Source: Martinezella lusitana (lineage in GTDB: Bacteria; Pseudomonadota; Alphaproteobacteria; Rhizobiales; Rhizobiaceae). From it: a DNA stretch of 64,000 nt. Under the pieces are notes generated by a model. It searched no databases. It was not told where the DNA came from and saw only the letters and a program-made list of their open reading frames with translations. The DNA lies in contig NZ_JACHBG010000013.1 in the NCBI RefSeq assembly GCF_014207095.1, forward strand, positions 1-64,000. The letters run 5' to 3'. A program made the translations under genes and the position numbers. The first letter of the stretch is position 1; each line of letters opens with the position of its first letter. Below, one piece after another: positions 11,100 to 18,666 of the stretch.

Positions 11100-12170
11100 T
11101 CAGTTACCCTGAGTTGCTCTAGCGCTCTTCGGCGCCGTTTTCAAGGACCCGGCATAGCCAACCAGCATCGTTGCAAGCTTTGCCGAAATGAGCGCTATGA
11201 TGATGATCGCGATGAGGTAGATCGCGATGTAGATGGGATGCGGCAGTTGTATATCACGCATCAGATGCCCGTAGATCTCCGTAAAACCGCGATGGCACAT
11301 ATAGATCGGGTAGGAGAGATAGCCGAGAAAAATGCCTGGCTGCTGCAGCTTGGGCGGCAATTCGAGCATCGTGCCGGCAAGGACGATCAGCGGCGAGACC
11401 AGGACACAGAACACCAGCGCATATTTCAGCGAGTAAGTCGGCAGAAACAGCAGGAGGCAGATCGCCGCGATGGGCAACAGGGCGGCATAGCTGTTTACCG
11501 TCCGTCCGAGCGAGGTGACGTTTCGAAGGCGATAGATGATCATACCGAGCGTGAAGGAGAAGAAGACGCGCGCGAGACCGCCGTCGACCGAGCGCCATTC
11601 CCAGCCGAGATCGAGCGATTTGTGAAAGAAGACCGAACCGACCAGCATCGCCAGGGATGCGGCGGCGATGAGAACAAGGCTTCGCGTTTTAAGCCTGAAC
11701 AATACGAGCGCGAAGACCAAATTGGCCAATAGTTCCCAAAACAGCGACCATGCCGGCCCGTTTAGCGGATAGAGCGGCCAGATATCGCCGGGCGATCGCG
11801 TCAGGAAGCTCGGCGACGGCAGCATGAAGACGGTCGATAAAATGCTCGCCCCAAGATCCGCCCGTCCGACGCCGGCTGCCTGCCAGTGCATCAGCAATTG
11901 CCCGAGGCCGAAGACGCTGCCAATCAGAAATAGCGGGTAGAGGCGGGCGTAGCGCGCCTTCATGAAGGCAAGGACGGTCATGCCGGCGGCGAGCTTTTCG
12001 CCATAGGCTCGAGCGATGACGAAGCCGCTCAGCACGAAGAAGAAGTCGACGGCGATATAGGCCGACGGCGCATAGGGCCTGTCGAGGTGATAGACGACAA
12101 CGGCGAGTGCCGCGAGGCCGCGCATCGCATCCAGGGCGGCATATCTGTGTCTGGGCGTATCAGCCGTCAT
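11100..12170 (-). CDS. Acyltransferase-3 family membrane protein
   Basis: A 356-residue integral-membrane acyltransferase of the OafA/ExoZ group, which transfers acetyl or succinyl groups to surface polysaccharides. The N-terminus reads YAALDAMRGLAALAVVVYHL and carries the catalytic histidine of the family (the R/H motif with His at the end of the first helix). FFVLSGFVIARAYGEKL and ARYARLYPLFLIG follow, as expected. About ten hydrophobic segments are present. It is the third gene in a minus-strand run with a glycosyltransferase and a flippase, so it probably decorates the same polymer. It is intact, unlike the related remnant at the window start. Confidence 0.9.
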   Translation of the reverse strand: MTADTPRHRYAALDAMRGLAALAVVVYHLDRPYAPSAYIAVDFFFVLSGFVIARAYGEKLAAGMTVLAFMKARYARLYPLFLIGSVFGLGQLLMHWQAAGVGRADLGASILSTVFMLPSPSFLTRSPGDIWPLYPLNGPAWSLFWELLANLVFALVLFRLKTRSLVLIAAASLAMLVGSVFFHKSLDLGWEWRSVDGGLARVFFSFTLGMIIYRLRNVTSLGRTVNSYAALLPIAAICLLLFLPTYSLKYALVFCVLVSPLIVLAGTMLELPPKLQQPGIFLGYLSYPIYMCHRGFTEIYGHLMRDIQLPHPIYIAIYLIAIIIIALISAKLATMLVGYAGSLKTAPKSARATQGN

Positions 12171-12208
12171 GGGTCGAGACCTCTTTGGATAACAGCACCG
12201 CGTATGTT

Positions 12209-13024
12209 CTATCCAATCGTGCGGGCACCGAAGAATTCGCGTCGCAGGCTTTGATCTAGCGGGCGGACACGCGAGAGATTGGACAGAAGTTGGCGGGGGC
12301 GGCGCAGCACCGATGCGTTCAAAAAGTGCGTCCGGATGAGGTTGGAAGACTTGCTGTGCGCGCCGGCATGCCCGACCCGGTAGATGGCGCCGCGGAAGGG
12401 GAGCGACCCGAGCGGGTGACCGGCATCTGCAAGTATCTTGCCGATGCGGACATGGCTGCCGAGCATCGACTTGATGTAGTCGATATCGGCCTCCTCAAAG
12501 CTGGCCGGCAGCCCATAGAGGTCGGAGCGGATAATCAGCGACGTGCCGCAGAAATTGGCGAAGTCATTGTGATGCAGCAGCAACCGGCCACCTTCGTTCC
12601 AGAGATAGCCGCGGTCGATCTTCCAGCCATTGGCATTGCTGTTCCTGCCGGCAAATTCGACGATATTGGCGCTGACGAAATCATCGTCGTCGACGATCAT
12701 GAAGAAGCGCGTGTCGCGCGCAGACAGCATGCCGCTTAACACTCGGCGCCCCTTGTCCAGCCGAAAGGCGTCATAGACCTTTTCCCTGTCGGCGCCATTG
12801 ATATCGTGCAGCTGGTTCGGCGGGAAGGTGACCCGCTCGACGGAGAATTTTGGCGGCAGGTCCGGCAGATCGGCACCTTCATTGGCAACGATGACGCCGC
12901 GCCAGTCGCCGTTGGATTGCCCGGAAATGGAGGCGATCGTTTGGGATAGACGGCTTTTCAGCGAAGGCCAGTCGTTGGAATTGGCCTGATGGCGAACGGG
13001 GATGATGAAGGTAACCAGTGTCAT
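12209..13024 (-). CDS. Glycosyltransferase family 2-like protein
   Basis: A 271-residue predicted glycosyltransferase with a GT-A fold. The N-terminus MTLVTFIIPVRHQ is the usual first strand, and a nucleotide-sugar and metal-binding motif is visible in MIVDDDDFVSANI. No membrane helices are present, so it would act at the inner face of the membrane. The C-terminal region is basic and not clearly family-like. It lies between a flippase and an acyltransferase gene on the same strand, which supports a role in surface polysaccharide assembly. Donor and acceptor are unknown. Confidence 0.75.
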   Translation of the reverse strand: MTLVTFIIPVRHQANSNDWPSLKSRLSQTIASISGQSNGDWRGVIVANEGADLPDLPPKFSVERVTFPPNQLHDINGADREKVYDAFRLDKGRRVLSGMLSARDTRFFMIVDDDDFVSANIVEFAGRNSNANGWKIDRGYLWNEGGRLLLHHNDFANFCGTSLIIRSDLYGLPASFEEADIDYIKSMLGSHVRIGKILADAGHPLGSLPFRGAIYRVGHAGAHSKSSNLIRTHFLNASVLRRPRQLLSNLSRVRPLDQSLRREFFGARTIG

Positions 13025-13117
13025 GACACGCCCTTTTGAGAGAAGGTACGGCTGTTGCGGGAACTGAAGAGGCGCTGCAGGCCCATGTCTTTGCTGGGTC
13101 TGGCAGCCGCAATCTCG

Positions 13118-14614
13118 TTATTGGGTTCGGGCGCGGCGACCTTGCAGGGTCGTGCGCACCAGGAAGAGAATCCTTTCCCTGCATAGAAGGAAGATCAGAG
13201 CCGAATAGGTAATGCCGCCGACGAGAATCTCGCAGACCAGGCGTCCGGCCATGGACCAGTCGCTCAAGGCAGACGACGTAGCCAGAACCGCGACGAGCAT
13301 GCCGAGATAGGCAGCGATTGGCCTTAGGAACTGGCCGAAATATTGCGGAATGCTGAGCCCGATCAGCCGGGAGACCATCCACAATGTGGCAGGCCACAGC
13401 ATCAGCACTTCGAGCATCAGCGCAAAGACGATGGTCGAGACGCCATATTGGTAGAGGGCAAGGACCGTCAGAATGGTGACGATGTTGCGTACCAGTTGAT
13501 AATAGAACCACCAATCGGACTTGCCCTGGCTGGTGATGAGCGACGCCTGAATAACGCCGATGCCGCCCATGAGGCCGATCACACAGAAGAAGCGAACCGG
13601 CCAGATCGCCGCCGTCCAATGCGCGCCGAAGATCAGCGGAATCGCATCATCGGCGACGGCCGCGAGCCCCATGAAGGCGGGAAAGGATACCAGCGAGCAA
13701 CCGAAGGTCGCCATGAGGAAGGCCTCGCGCACCTTGTTCTGGTCGTGCTGTAGAGAGGAAAGCAGCACGTGGCTGACTGAAGTCAGGCCGCCAGCCACGA
13801 CATTGTTGAGCATCTCGTAGAGCCGCCGGGCGAAATTATAGATACCGAGAGCGGCAGGGCTCACCAGCGTACCGATGATCAGCTGATCGAGGTTCATGGT
13901 CTGCAGGAAGCGGTTGCCGGAGGCGAAGATGCCGTAATGCAGCAGCTCTCGCAGGCTCGACAGCTTGATCCGGACACCAGGCAGCCACCTTGCCCCCCAG
14001 AAGGCCGCAACGCAGGCTGCGGCGGGTGCGGCGATCTGCGCGATCGCGAGCGCCCACAGGCCAAAACCGGCAAGGATGAGCGACAGGCAGATGGTCGCCG
14101 AGACGAAGGTGGCGATCGCGGTACGAACGGCCGCCAGATGAAAGGACATCGTCCTGCCGATCAGGGCGTTCGGAACGATGATCATCATGTCGAAGAAGAT
14201 CTTCAGCCCGATGATCATCAGAAGGTTGACGATCTCGTCATGGCCGACCCAATGGGCAACCGTCGGTGACAGCACAAATAGTGCTGCGTAAAGAATGGCT
14301 GCCGCAAAGAAGGAAAGCCAGAAGACGGTATCGAGGTGGCTGCGCCGGATCGACTTCTGCTGGATCAGCGCCTCGCCGAAGGCGGTGGGGCCAAAGCCGG
14401 CGGTGAAGCTGACGATGGCGAAGGCGAGCGCAACGAGGCCGAAATCCTGCGGCAGAAGAAATCGCGAGGTCACGACGAAGACGAGGCTGTTGAGCGCGGT
14501 CGGGATCAATGTGTCCAGGGCCGACCAGAATGCGCCTCTCAAGGCTGCCCGCGATCGGTTTTCACTCAGATGTTCAAAGACGATTTCATCTGCTTCGGAA
14601 GCCAGCAACCGCAT
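13118..14614 (-). CDS. Polysaccharide flippase (Wzx/MOP family, lipopolysaccharide biosynthesis type)
   Basis: A 498-residue polytopic membrane protein of the multidrug/oligosaccharidyl-lipid/polysaccharide exporter superfamily, with about 12 to 14 hydrophobic segments. The region ALRGAFWSALDTLIPTALNS followed by SRFLLPQDFGLVALAFAI is typical of the first helices of bacterial flippases such as WzxC and ExoT. It should move a lipid-linked oligosaccharide across the inner membrane. I start at ATG 14614, with an AAGG sequence six or so bases upstream; an upstream ATG at 14659 has no ribosome-binding site. It leads a three-gene polysaccharide run, 93 bp before the glycosyltransferase. Confidence 0.88.
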   Translation of the reverse strand: MRLLASEADEIVFEHLSENRSRAALRGAFWSALDTLIPTALNSLVFVVTSRFLLPQDFGLVALAFAIVSFTAGFGPTAFGEALIQQKSIRRSHLDTVFWLSFFAAAILYAALFVLSPTVAHWVGHDEIVNLLMIIGLKIFFDMMIIVPNALIGRTMSFHLAAVRTAIATFVSATICLSLILAGFGLWALAIAQIAAPAAACVAAFWGARWLPGVRIKLSSLRELLHYGIFASGNRFLQTMNLDQLIIGTLVSPAALGIYNFARRLYEMLNNVVAGGLTSVSHVLLSSLQHDQNKVREAFLMATFGCSLVSFPAFMGLAAVADDAIPLIFGAHWTAAIWPVRFFCVIGLMGGIGVIQASLITSQGKSDWWFYYQLVRNIVTILTVLALYQYGVSTIVFALMLEVLMLWPATLWMVSRLIGLSIPQYFGQFLRPIAAYLGMLVAVLATSSALSDWSMAGRLVCEILVGGITYSALIFLLCRERILFLVRTTLQGRRARTQ

Positions 14615-14929
14615 ACCTCGCCTTATTGATCCCAAACCGACGCCAGCCTTGCCCGGCATCGGTCCATTGCCGCTTCGTCATCCTTCGATGGATTGGGAGG
14701 CGGCGCTCTGGAGGCTTGATCTAGGCCAGCTCTTCGATTTGTCTAGGGATGGTTGTTGCATTGCAACATTACGTTGCCAAAAAGATTCCACGATCGAGAT
14801 AAACGCGTAGGTCTGCCGTTTTCAACGCAAACTCGAACGCGGCCGGAGACCAGACGAGGTGGCACTTGCCGTCGGTGTCATCGGAAACTGTGATCAGTCA
14901 TAGCCGCACGGCCAGAGCACTGGCCGGTC
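14615..14929. other. Intergenic region, 315 bp
   Basis: Between the flippase start and the DnaJ-domain gene stop. It contains a short palindrome, gttgcattgcaac, near 14754-14766, which is a possible promoter or operator element for the flippase operon. I see no convincing gene, RNA or terminator in it. Confidence 0.4.
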
Positions 14930-15562
14930 TCACTGGGCGGCGGAGCGAACCTTTGGCGCGTCATCCCACTCGATGTCGGGTGCAAGTTCAATCTCGTCGT
15001 CGGGTTCGTTCATGACATAGAGATAGCCGTCGAGCATATCGCAAGCACGCTCGCTGGCGCCGATCTTTGCTTCCGTTTCGGTAATGGCGGTCGCGATCGC
15101 CTTGATGCGGGCGCGCAGCATGTGGCCGACGACATCCTTGCCGGGGCGCTTACCGAGACGGTCGAGATGAAGCCCGATGCGGTTGGAATGCCGCTCCAGT
15201 TCGCTCTTGCTGAAATGCGCCTTGCGGATTTCCTCAAGCAGAGCCGCCCGCATCTTGGCAACAGGATCGAAGGTTCCAGGCTCGCGTTCGTCCAACACCA
15301 TCTCCGTGATGAGCTTTTCGATGGCGACCAGTGCCTGCAGGTCGACCGCATCCGTCAGCTCGACGTCATAGCCGGTATCGTCAAAGACTTTCCGGCGCAC
15401 CGGGTCGAGAAGCAGCTCATAGGCCTTCTGCAATCGCGAGAAGGTATCGGTGTCGCCGCCGGAATCGGGATGCGCGGCCTTTGCCCGCTTGCGATAGGCC
15501 GCTTTGATCTGCTCTTCGTTCGCATCGCGCGCAACGCCGAGAATATCGTAGGGATCAGTCAC
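14930..15562 (-). CDS. DnaJ (J-domain) protein
   Basis: A 210-residue J-domain protein that would stimulate the ATPase of a DnaK chaperone. The N-terminal J domain spans about residues 3-65 (DPYDILGVARDANEEQIKAAYRKRA), with the essential HPD at 31-33. The glycine/phenylalanine-rich and zinc-finger domains of classical DnaJ are absent. The rest is helical and acidic, ending in a DDEIELAPDIEWDD stretch, and has no recognised client-binding fold. The start is GTG 15562, supported by AGGAG five bases upstream. It appears monocistronic, with a 50-bp rhizobial palindrome upstream. Confidence 0.9.
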   Translation of the reverse strand: MTDPYDILGVARDANEEQIKAAYRKRAKAAHPDSGGDTDTFSRLQKAYELLLDPVRRKVFDDTGYDVELTDAVDLQALVAIEKLITEMVLDEREPGTFDPVAKMRAALLEEIRKAHFSKSELERHSNRIGLHLDRLGKRPGKDVVGHMLRARIKAIATAITETEAKIGASERACDMLDGYLYVMNEPDDEIELAPDIEWDDAPKVRSAAQ

Positions 15563-15595
15563 TCCAACTCCTGCCGCCGCTTATTCCTGTTTACC

Positions 15596-15645
15596 AGAGC
15601 GCGATGCCGAAAAGTGTAAACGGTTTTCGGACAACATCACGCTCT
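15596..15645. repeat. 50-bp rhizobial intergenic palindrome, copy 1
   Basis: A 50-bp imperfect palindrome that begins agagcgcgatgccgaaaagt and ends acatcacgctct. A second copy with the same length and layout is at 32039-32088 in the opposite orientation. Short palindromes of this kind recur between genes throughout rhizobial genomes. It lies just upstream of the J-domain gene. Confidence 0.75.
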
Positions 15646-15815
15646 GCCCTTTAGATTCTGGAGCCCTTGCGACCGGGCTGGCCGGCAGGGCTTAGACGTC
15701 TTGTTGGGCCGTTTCAATCGGTCCCGGGCCTATTTGTACCATCACAAAGGCAGAGTTTGGACAAAAAGAGGCCGGTGTCAAAGGTGAACTGCCTCATCTG
15801 TGGAAATCGGTTGGC

Positions 15816-16511
15816 TCAAATCGTCCGGTCGAAGAAGACGGTCGAGCGCGCCTGTTTGAGCCGGTAGAGCTGGGCAGGGCGATTGCTGGCCCGACGCATC
15901 TCTCCCGCAATCGGCTCGATGAAATCCACCTCAGCAATGCGCTTTCGGAAGGCAGACTTATCGAGAAGGCGTCCGAGAAGTCGCTCATAGACCGCCTGCA
16001 ATTCGCTAAGCGTGAACGCTTCGGGCAGGAGGTGAACGGGCAAGGTCGTGTATTCTACCTTGTTGCGTAGCCGCGTGACCGCAGCCTTCAAAATGGCGGC
16101 GTGGTCGAAGGCAAGCGGGATCGTCGCGGTGTCGCTCCCGATCGGATGCCATGCCGCGCCGGTGGCATTGCCGCCGTGCATGAGGGTGACAGCTTCCTTG
16201 GCGATCAGCGCCATGTAGGTCACGCTCAAGCTCCAGCCGCGGGGATCGCGCGCTGCATCGCCGAAAACGCCAACCTGCTCGAAATAGGGCGCGGCGACCC
16301 CGGTCTTGTCGCGGAGCACACGTTGCGCCGCCGCCTCCAAGTCTCGGTCTTCGTCGACGTGAATCCAGCCGCCGGGCAGGGCCCAGCTGCCGGCAAACGG
16401 CTCCGCGCCGCGTTGCGCCAGCAGAACCTCAAGTCCGTCTGGCGCCAATGCGAAAATTGCAAGATCGACCGAAACGATCGGTCTCTGATGAAGGTCATCT
16501 GGGCTGTTCAT
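15816..16511 (-). CDS. NrtR-like regulator (degenerate Nudix domain plus winged helix)
   Basis: A 231-residue protein with the layout of NrtR repressors: an N-terminal Nudix fold (about residues 10-145) and a C-terminal winged helix (about 155-225, LSELQAVYERLLGRLLDKSAFRKRI). The Nudix box at 47-72 keeps the glycine and Arg64, but the catalytic glutamates are replaced (Val65, Asp68, Lys69). Hydrolysis is therefore unlikely, and ligand sensing, as known for ADP-ribose in NrtR, is more likely. NrtR proteins control NAD metabolism. This one is divergent from an SPFH gene and an NAD-kinase-like gene, and a perfect palindrome lies between the promoters. Confidence 0.85.
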   Translation of the reverse strand: MNSPDDLHQRPIVSVDLAIFALAPDGLEVLLAQRGAEPFAGSWALPGGWIHVDEDRDLEAAAQRVLRDKTGVAAPYFEQVGVFGDAARDPRGWSLSVTYMALIAKEAVTLMHGGNATGAAWHPIGSDTATIPLAFDHAAILKAAVTRLRNKVEYTTLPVHLLPEAFTLSELQAVYERLLGRLLDKSAFRKRIAEVDFIEPIAGEMRRASNRPAQLYRLKQARSTVFFDRTI

Positions 16512-16550
16512 GGCTTTCTACATAGCGCAGCAAATACTTAGTGTAAAGTT

Positions 16551-16567
16551 TCAACTAACTTAGTTGA
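16551..16567. promoter_or_regulatory. Candidate NrtR operator
   Basis: A perfect palindrome tcaactaacttagttga (8-bp arms, 1-bp centre) lies in the 122-bp gap between the NrtR-like gene and the SPFH gene. A partial copy of the half site (ttagtgtaaagtttcaacta) adjoins it. A palindrome shared by the divergent promoters fits autoregulation and control of the SPFH unit. Confidence 0.65.
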
Positions 16568-16633
16568 CAAAATACAATAACTGATGTTTGTTCGCCTCAT
16601 CGCAGTCGCAAAGCCACTTTTCAGGAGGCATTC

Positions 16634-17653
16634 ATGTTCGGATTTCGTTTCATCAAGGCTCAGCCGACCCAATATGTAATCCAGTATCGCAGCGGTCAGC
16701 CGCAGCGGGAGGGCGCAGGGCTCTCGTTCTGGTATTTTGCGCCGTCGAGCTCGCTGGTCGTGGTGCCGACTGCGAGCGTCAACGAGCCCTTCATTTTCCC
16801 GGAAGTGACGGCGGACTTCCAGGAAGTGACCGTTCAGGGGCAGATCACCTATCGCATCGCCGAGCCGAAGCGGACGGCGGAGCTCCTCGATTTTTCGCTC
16901 AACGCCAAAGGGATCTACGGTTCGGAAGATCCACAGAAGCTGTCGCAGCGGTTGATCGATCAGGTTCAGGTCGTCATGCGCGCCGAGGTGCAGGCCCTGT
17001 CGCTGAAAGATGTGCTGGCCGCGGGCGAGCTGCTGGTCGGCCGCGTGGCAGGGGTATTGCATGATCATCCGGTGCTGCAGGCGCTGGGTCTGGAACTCCT
17101 CAGCCTGTCGATCCTTGCGGTCAAACCCAAGCCGGAAACCGCCAAGGCACTGGAAGCCGGCGCGCGTGAAGCGCTGCTGCGCAGTGCCGACGAGGCGATC
17201 TATGCCCGCCGCAACGCAAGCGTTGAGCAGGAAAGAACCATCAAGGAGAACGAACTGGCGACCGAGATCGCCGTTGAAAACAAGAAGCGTCAGGTTCGCG
17301 AGGCGCAGATGGATGCGGAACGCTCGGTGCAGGAGCGGCAGCTGCAGATCCGCCGCGAGGAGATGACCGGCAAGATCGCGCTCGAGGAACAGAACAAGGC
17401 CCTCGTCGCTCTCGCTTCGGGCAATGCGCGCGAGGAGGCCGATGCCAAGGCCTATGGCCTGGCTGCCATGATGAAATCGTTCGGCGACGCCGATCCCAAG
17501 ATGCTGCAGGCGCTGGCTTCGGTCGGCATGGACCCCGGCCAGTTGATGGCGCTCGCCTTCCGCGACCTTGCCGACAACGCCACCAAGATCGGCCAGCTGA
17601 ACGTCACTCCCGATCTCCTGCGCGAAATACTGCAGCCGCAGGCAGGGAGATAA
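16634..17653 (+). CDS. SPFH/Band 7 domain protein
   Basis: A 339-residue protein with an SPFH (stomatin/prohibitin/flotillin) domain at about residues 20-190, in which the segments VTVQGQITYRIAEP and QVVMRAEVQALSLKDVLAAGE are typical. A charged helical, probably coiled-coil, region follows (about 195-265, rich in E, R, K and Q). No N-terminal membrane helix is visible, unlike most membrane-anchored stomatins, so it is probably soluble or peripheral. AGGAGG precedes ATG 16634. Three bases separate it from the NAD-kinase-like gene, so the two are co-transcribed. A scaffold role is possible, but its function is not known. Confidence 0.88.
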   Translation: MFGFRFIKAQPTQYVIQYRSGQPQREGAGLSFWYFAPSSSLVVVPTASVNEPFIFPEVTADFQEVTVQGQITYRIAEPKRTAELLDFSLNAKGIYGSEDPQKLSQRLIDQVQVVMRAEVQALSLKDVLAAGELLVGRVAGVLHDHPVLQALGLELLSLSILAVKPKPETAKALEAGAREALLRSADEAIYARRNASVEQERTIKENELATEIAVENKKRQVREAQMDAERSVQERQLQIRREEMTGKIALEEQNKALVALASGNAREEADAKAYGLAAMMKSFGDADPKMLQALASVGMDPGQLMALAFRDLADNATKIGQLNVTPDLLREILQPQAGR

Positions 17654-17656
17654 GCC

Positions 17657-18610
17657 ATGCCGGTGGCAAGCAATGGAAGGGCGGATGATCGCAAGATCGT
17701 GCTGATCACACGCGATACCCGCCTCGATGAACTCGTCACACGCTTCAACACCGTTCAGCAGGCGCAGTTCTATGTCGAACATCTCGGCGCGGATTTCGGT
17801 GATTACCTGGCAGAGCAGCAGCATTATCAAGCGGCTGTGCGCGAGGTGGAAGCAAGCCTGCGCGCCATCGCCCGAGTGCAGACGCTCAACCGGCGCTATC
17901 TCGCAAACTTCATCTTCGGTGCCGATGATCTCGTCGTCGTGCTGGGGCAGGACGGTCTGGTCGCCAATACGCTGAAATATCTCGATGGCCAGAATGTGCT
18001 TGGAGTGAACCCGGATCCGAAACGATGGGACGGCATCCTGCTGCCATTTAAGGCGACCGACGTGCGAAAAATCATGCCGGAAGCTTTGGCGCAGCGCCGG
18101 CCGCTCAAGCGCGTCAGCATGGCAAGGGCCGCGCTCAATACCGGCGAGGTACTTTATGCGGTGAATGATCTCTTCATAGGCCCGCGCAGCCATGTCTCGG
18201 CGCGCTACGATCTTCGGATTGGCGAGCGGCACGAAAGGCAGTCGTCGAGCGGCATCATCGTGTCCACAGGCATGGGGTCGACGGGCTGGCTGAAGAGCCT
18301 CTATGCCGGTTGGGCCGGCGCGGCCGCGAGCTGCGGCATTGAGTTGCCGGCGGGCATTGCCGACGCTTCGTTTCCCTGGGATGCGAACTTCCTGCACTAT
18401 TTCGTGCGGGAGCCGTTCCCGAGCCGCACAACGGGTGTTTCGCTGGTTTCGGGACAGATCGGAGCAGAGATGCCGATGACTGTCACTTCCGAAATGGCCG
18501 AGCATGGCGTCATCTTCAGCGATGGCATCGAGGCGGATTTTCTACCCTTTAATGCCGGAACGCTGGCGACGGTCGGCCTTGCCGAGCGCCAGGGGATATT
18601 GGTGATGTAA
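17657..18610 (+). CDS. Divergent NAD-kinase-fold protein
   Basis: A 317-residue protein. The core matches the ATP-NAD kinase / diacylglycerol kinase fold. The GGDG motif appears as GQDG at 97-100, the NE motif as Asn170-Asp171, and the nucleotide loop as STGMGSTG at 203-210. The motif pattern is altered but the key aspartate remains, so a related phosphotransfer or ligand-binding role is likely rather than standard NAD kinase. The first 75 residues are outside the core. It is translationally close to the SPFH gene (3-bp gap) and, with it, divergent from an NrtR-like regulator, which supports a link to NAD or ADP-ribose metabolism. Confidence 0.8.
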   Translation: MPVASNGRADDRKIVLITRDTRLDELVTRFNTVQQAQFYVEHLGADFGDYLAEQQHYQAAVREVEASLRAIARVQTLNRRYLANFIFGADDLVVVLGQDGLVANTLKYLDGQNVLGVNPDPKRWDGILLPFKATDVRKIMPEALAQRRPLKRVSMARAALNTGEVLYAVNDLFIGPRSHVSARYDLRIGERHERQSSSGIIVSTGMGSTGWLKSLYAGWAGAAASCGIELPAGIADASFPWDANFLHYFVREPFPSRTTGVSLVSGQIGAEMPMTVTSEMAEHGVIFSDGIEADFLPFNAGTLATVGLAERQGILVM

Positions 18611-18616
18611 CAACAA

Positions 18617-18647
18617 TCGGCCCGCTTCCTCGAAGGAAACGGGCCGA
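18617..18647. terminator. Shared stem-loop between the NAD-kinase-like gene and the Do protease gene
   Basis: A GC-rich hairpin with 8-bp outer arms (tcggcccg / cgggccga) and an inner ttcc/ggaa stem around a small loop. It lies between two convergent stop codons (18610 and 18667), the expected place for a bidirectional terminator. It lacks a long U-tract. Confidence 0.6.
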
Positions 18648-18666
18648 TCATCAAGACTTCCGACGA

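Noticed and set aside
16538-18505. A 655-codon open frame on the minus strand
   Set aside because: It is antisense to the SPFH and NAD-kinase-like genes, both of which have motifs, ribosome-binding sites and tight spacing. The frame has no recognisable domain and is a product of high-GC codon use.
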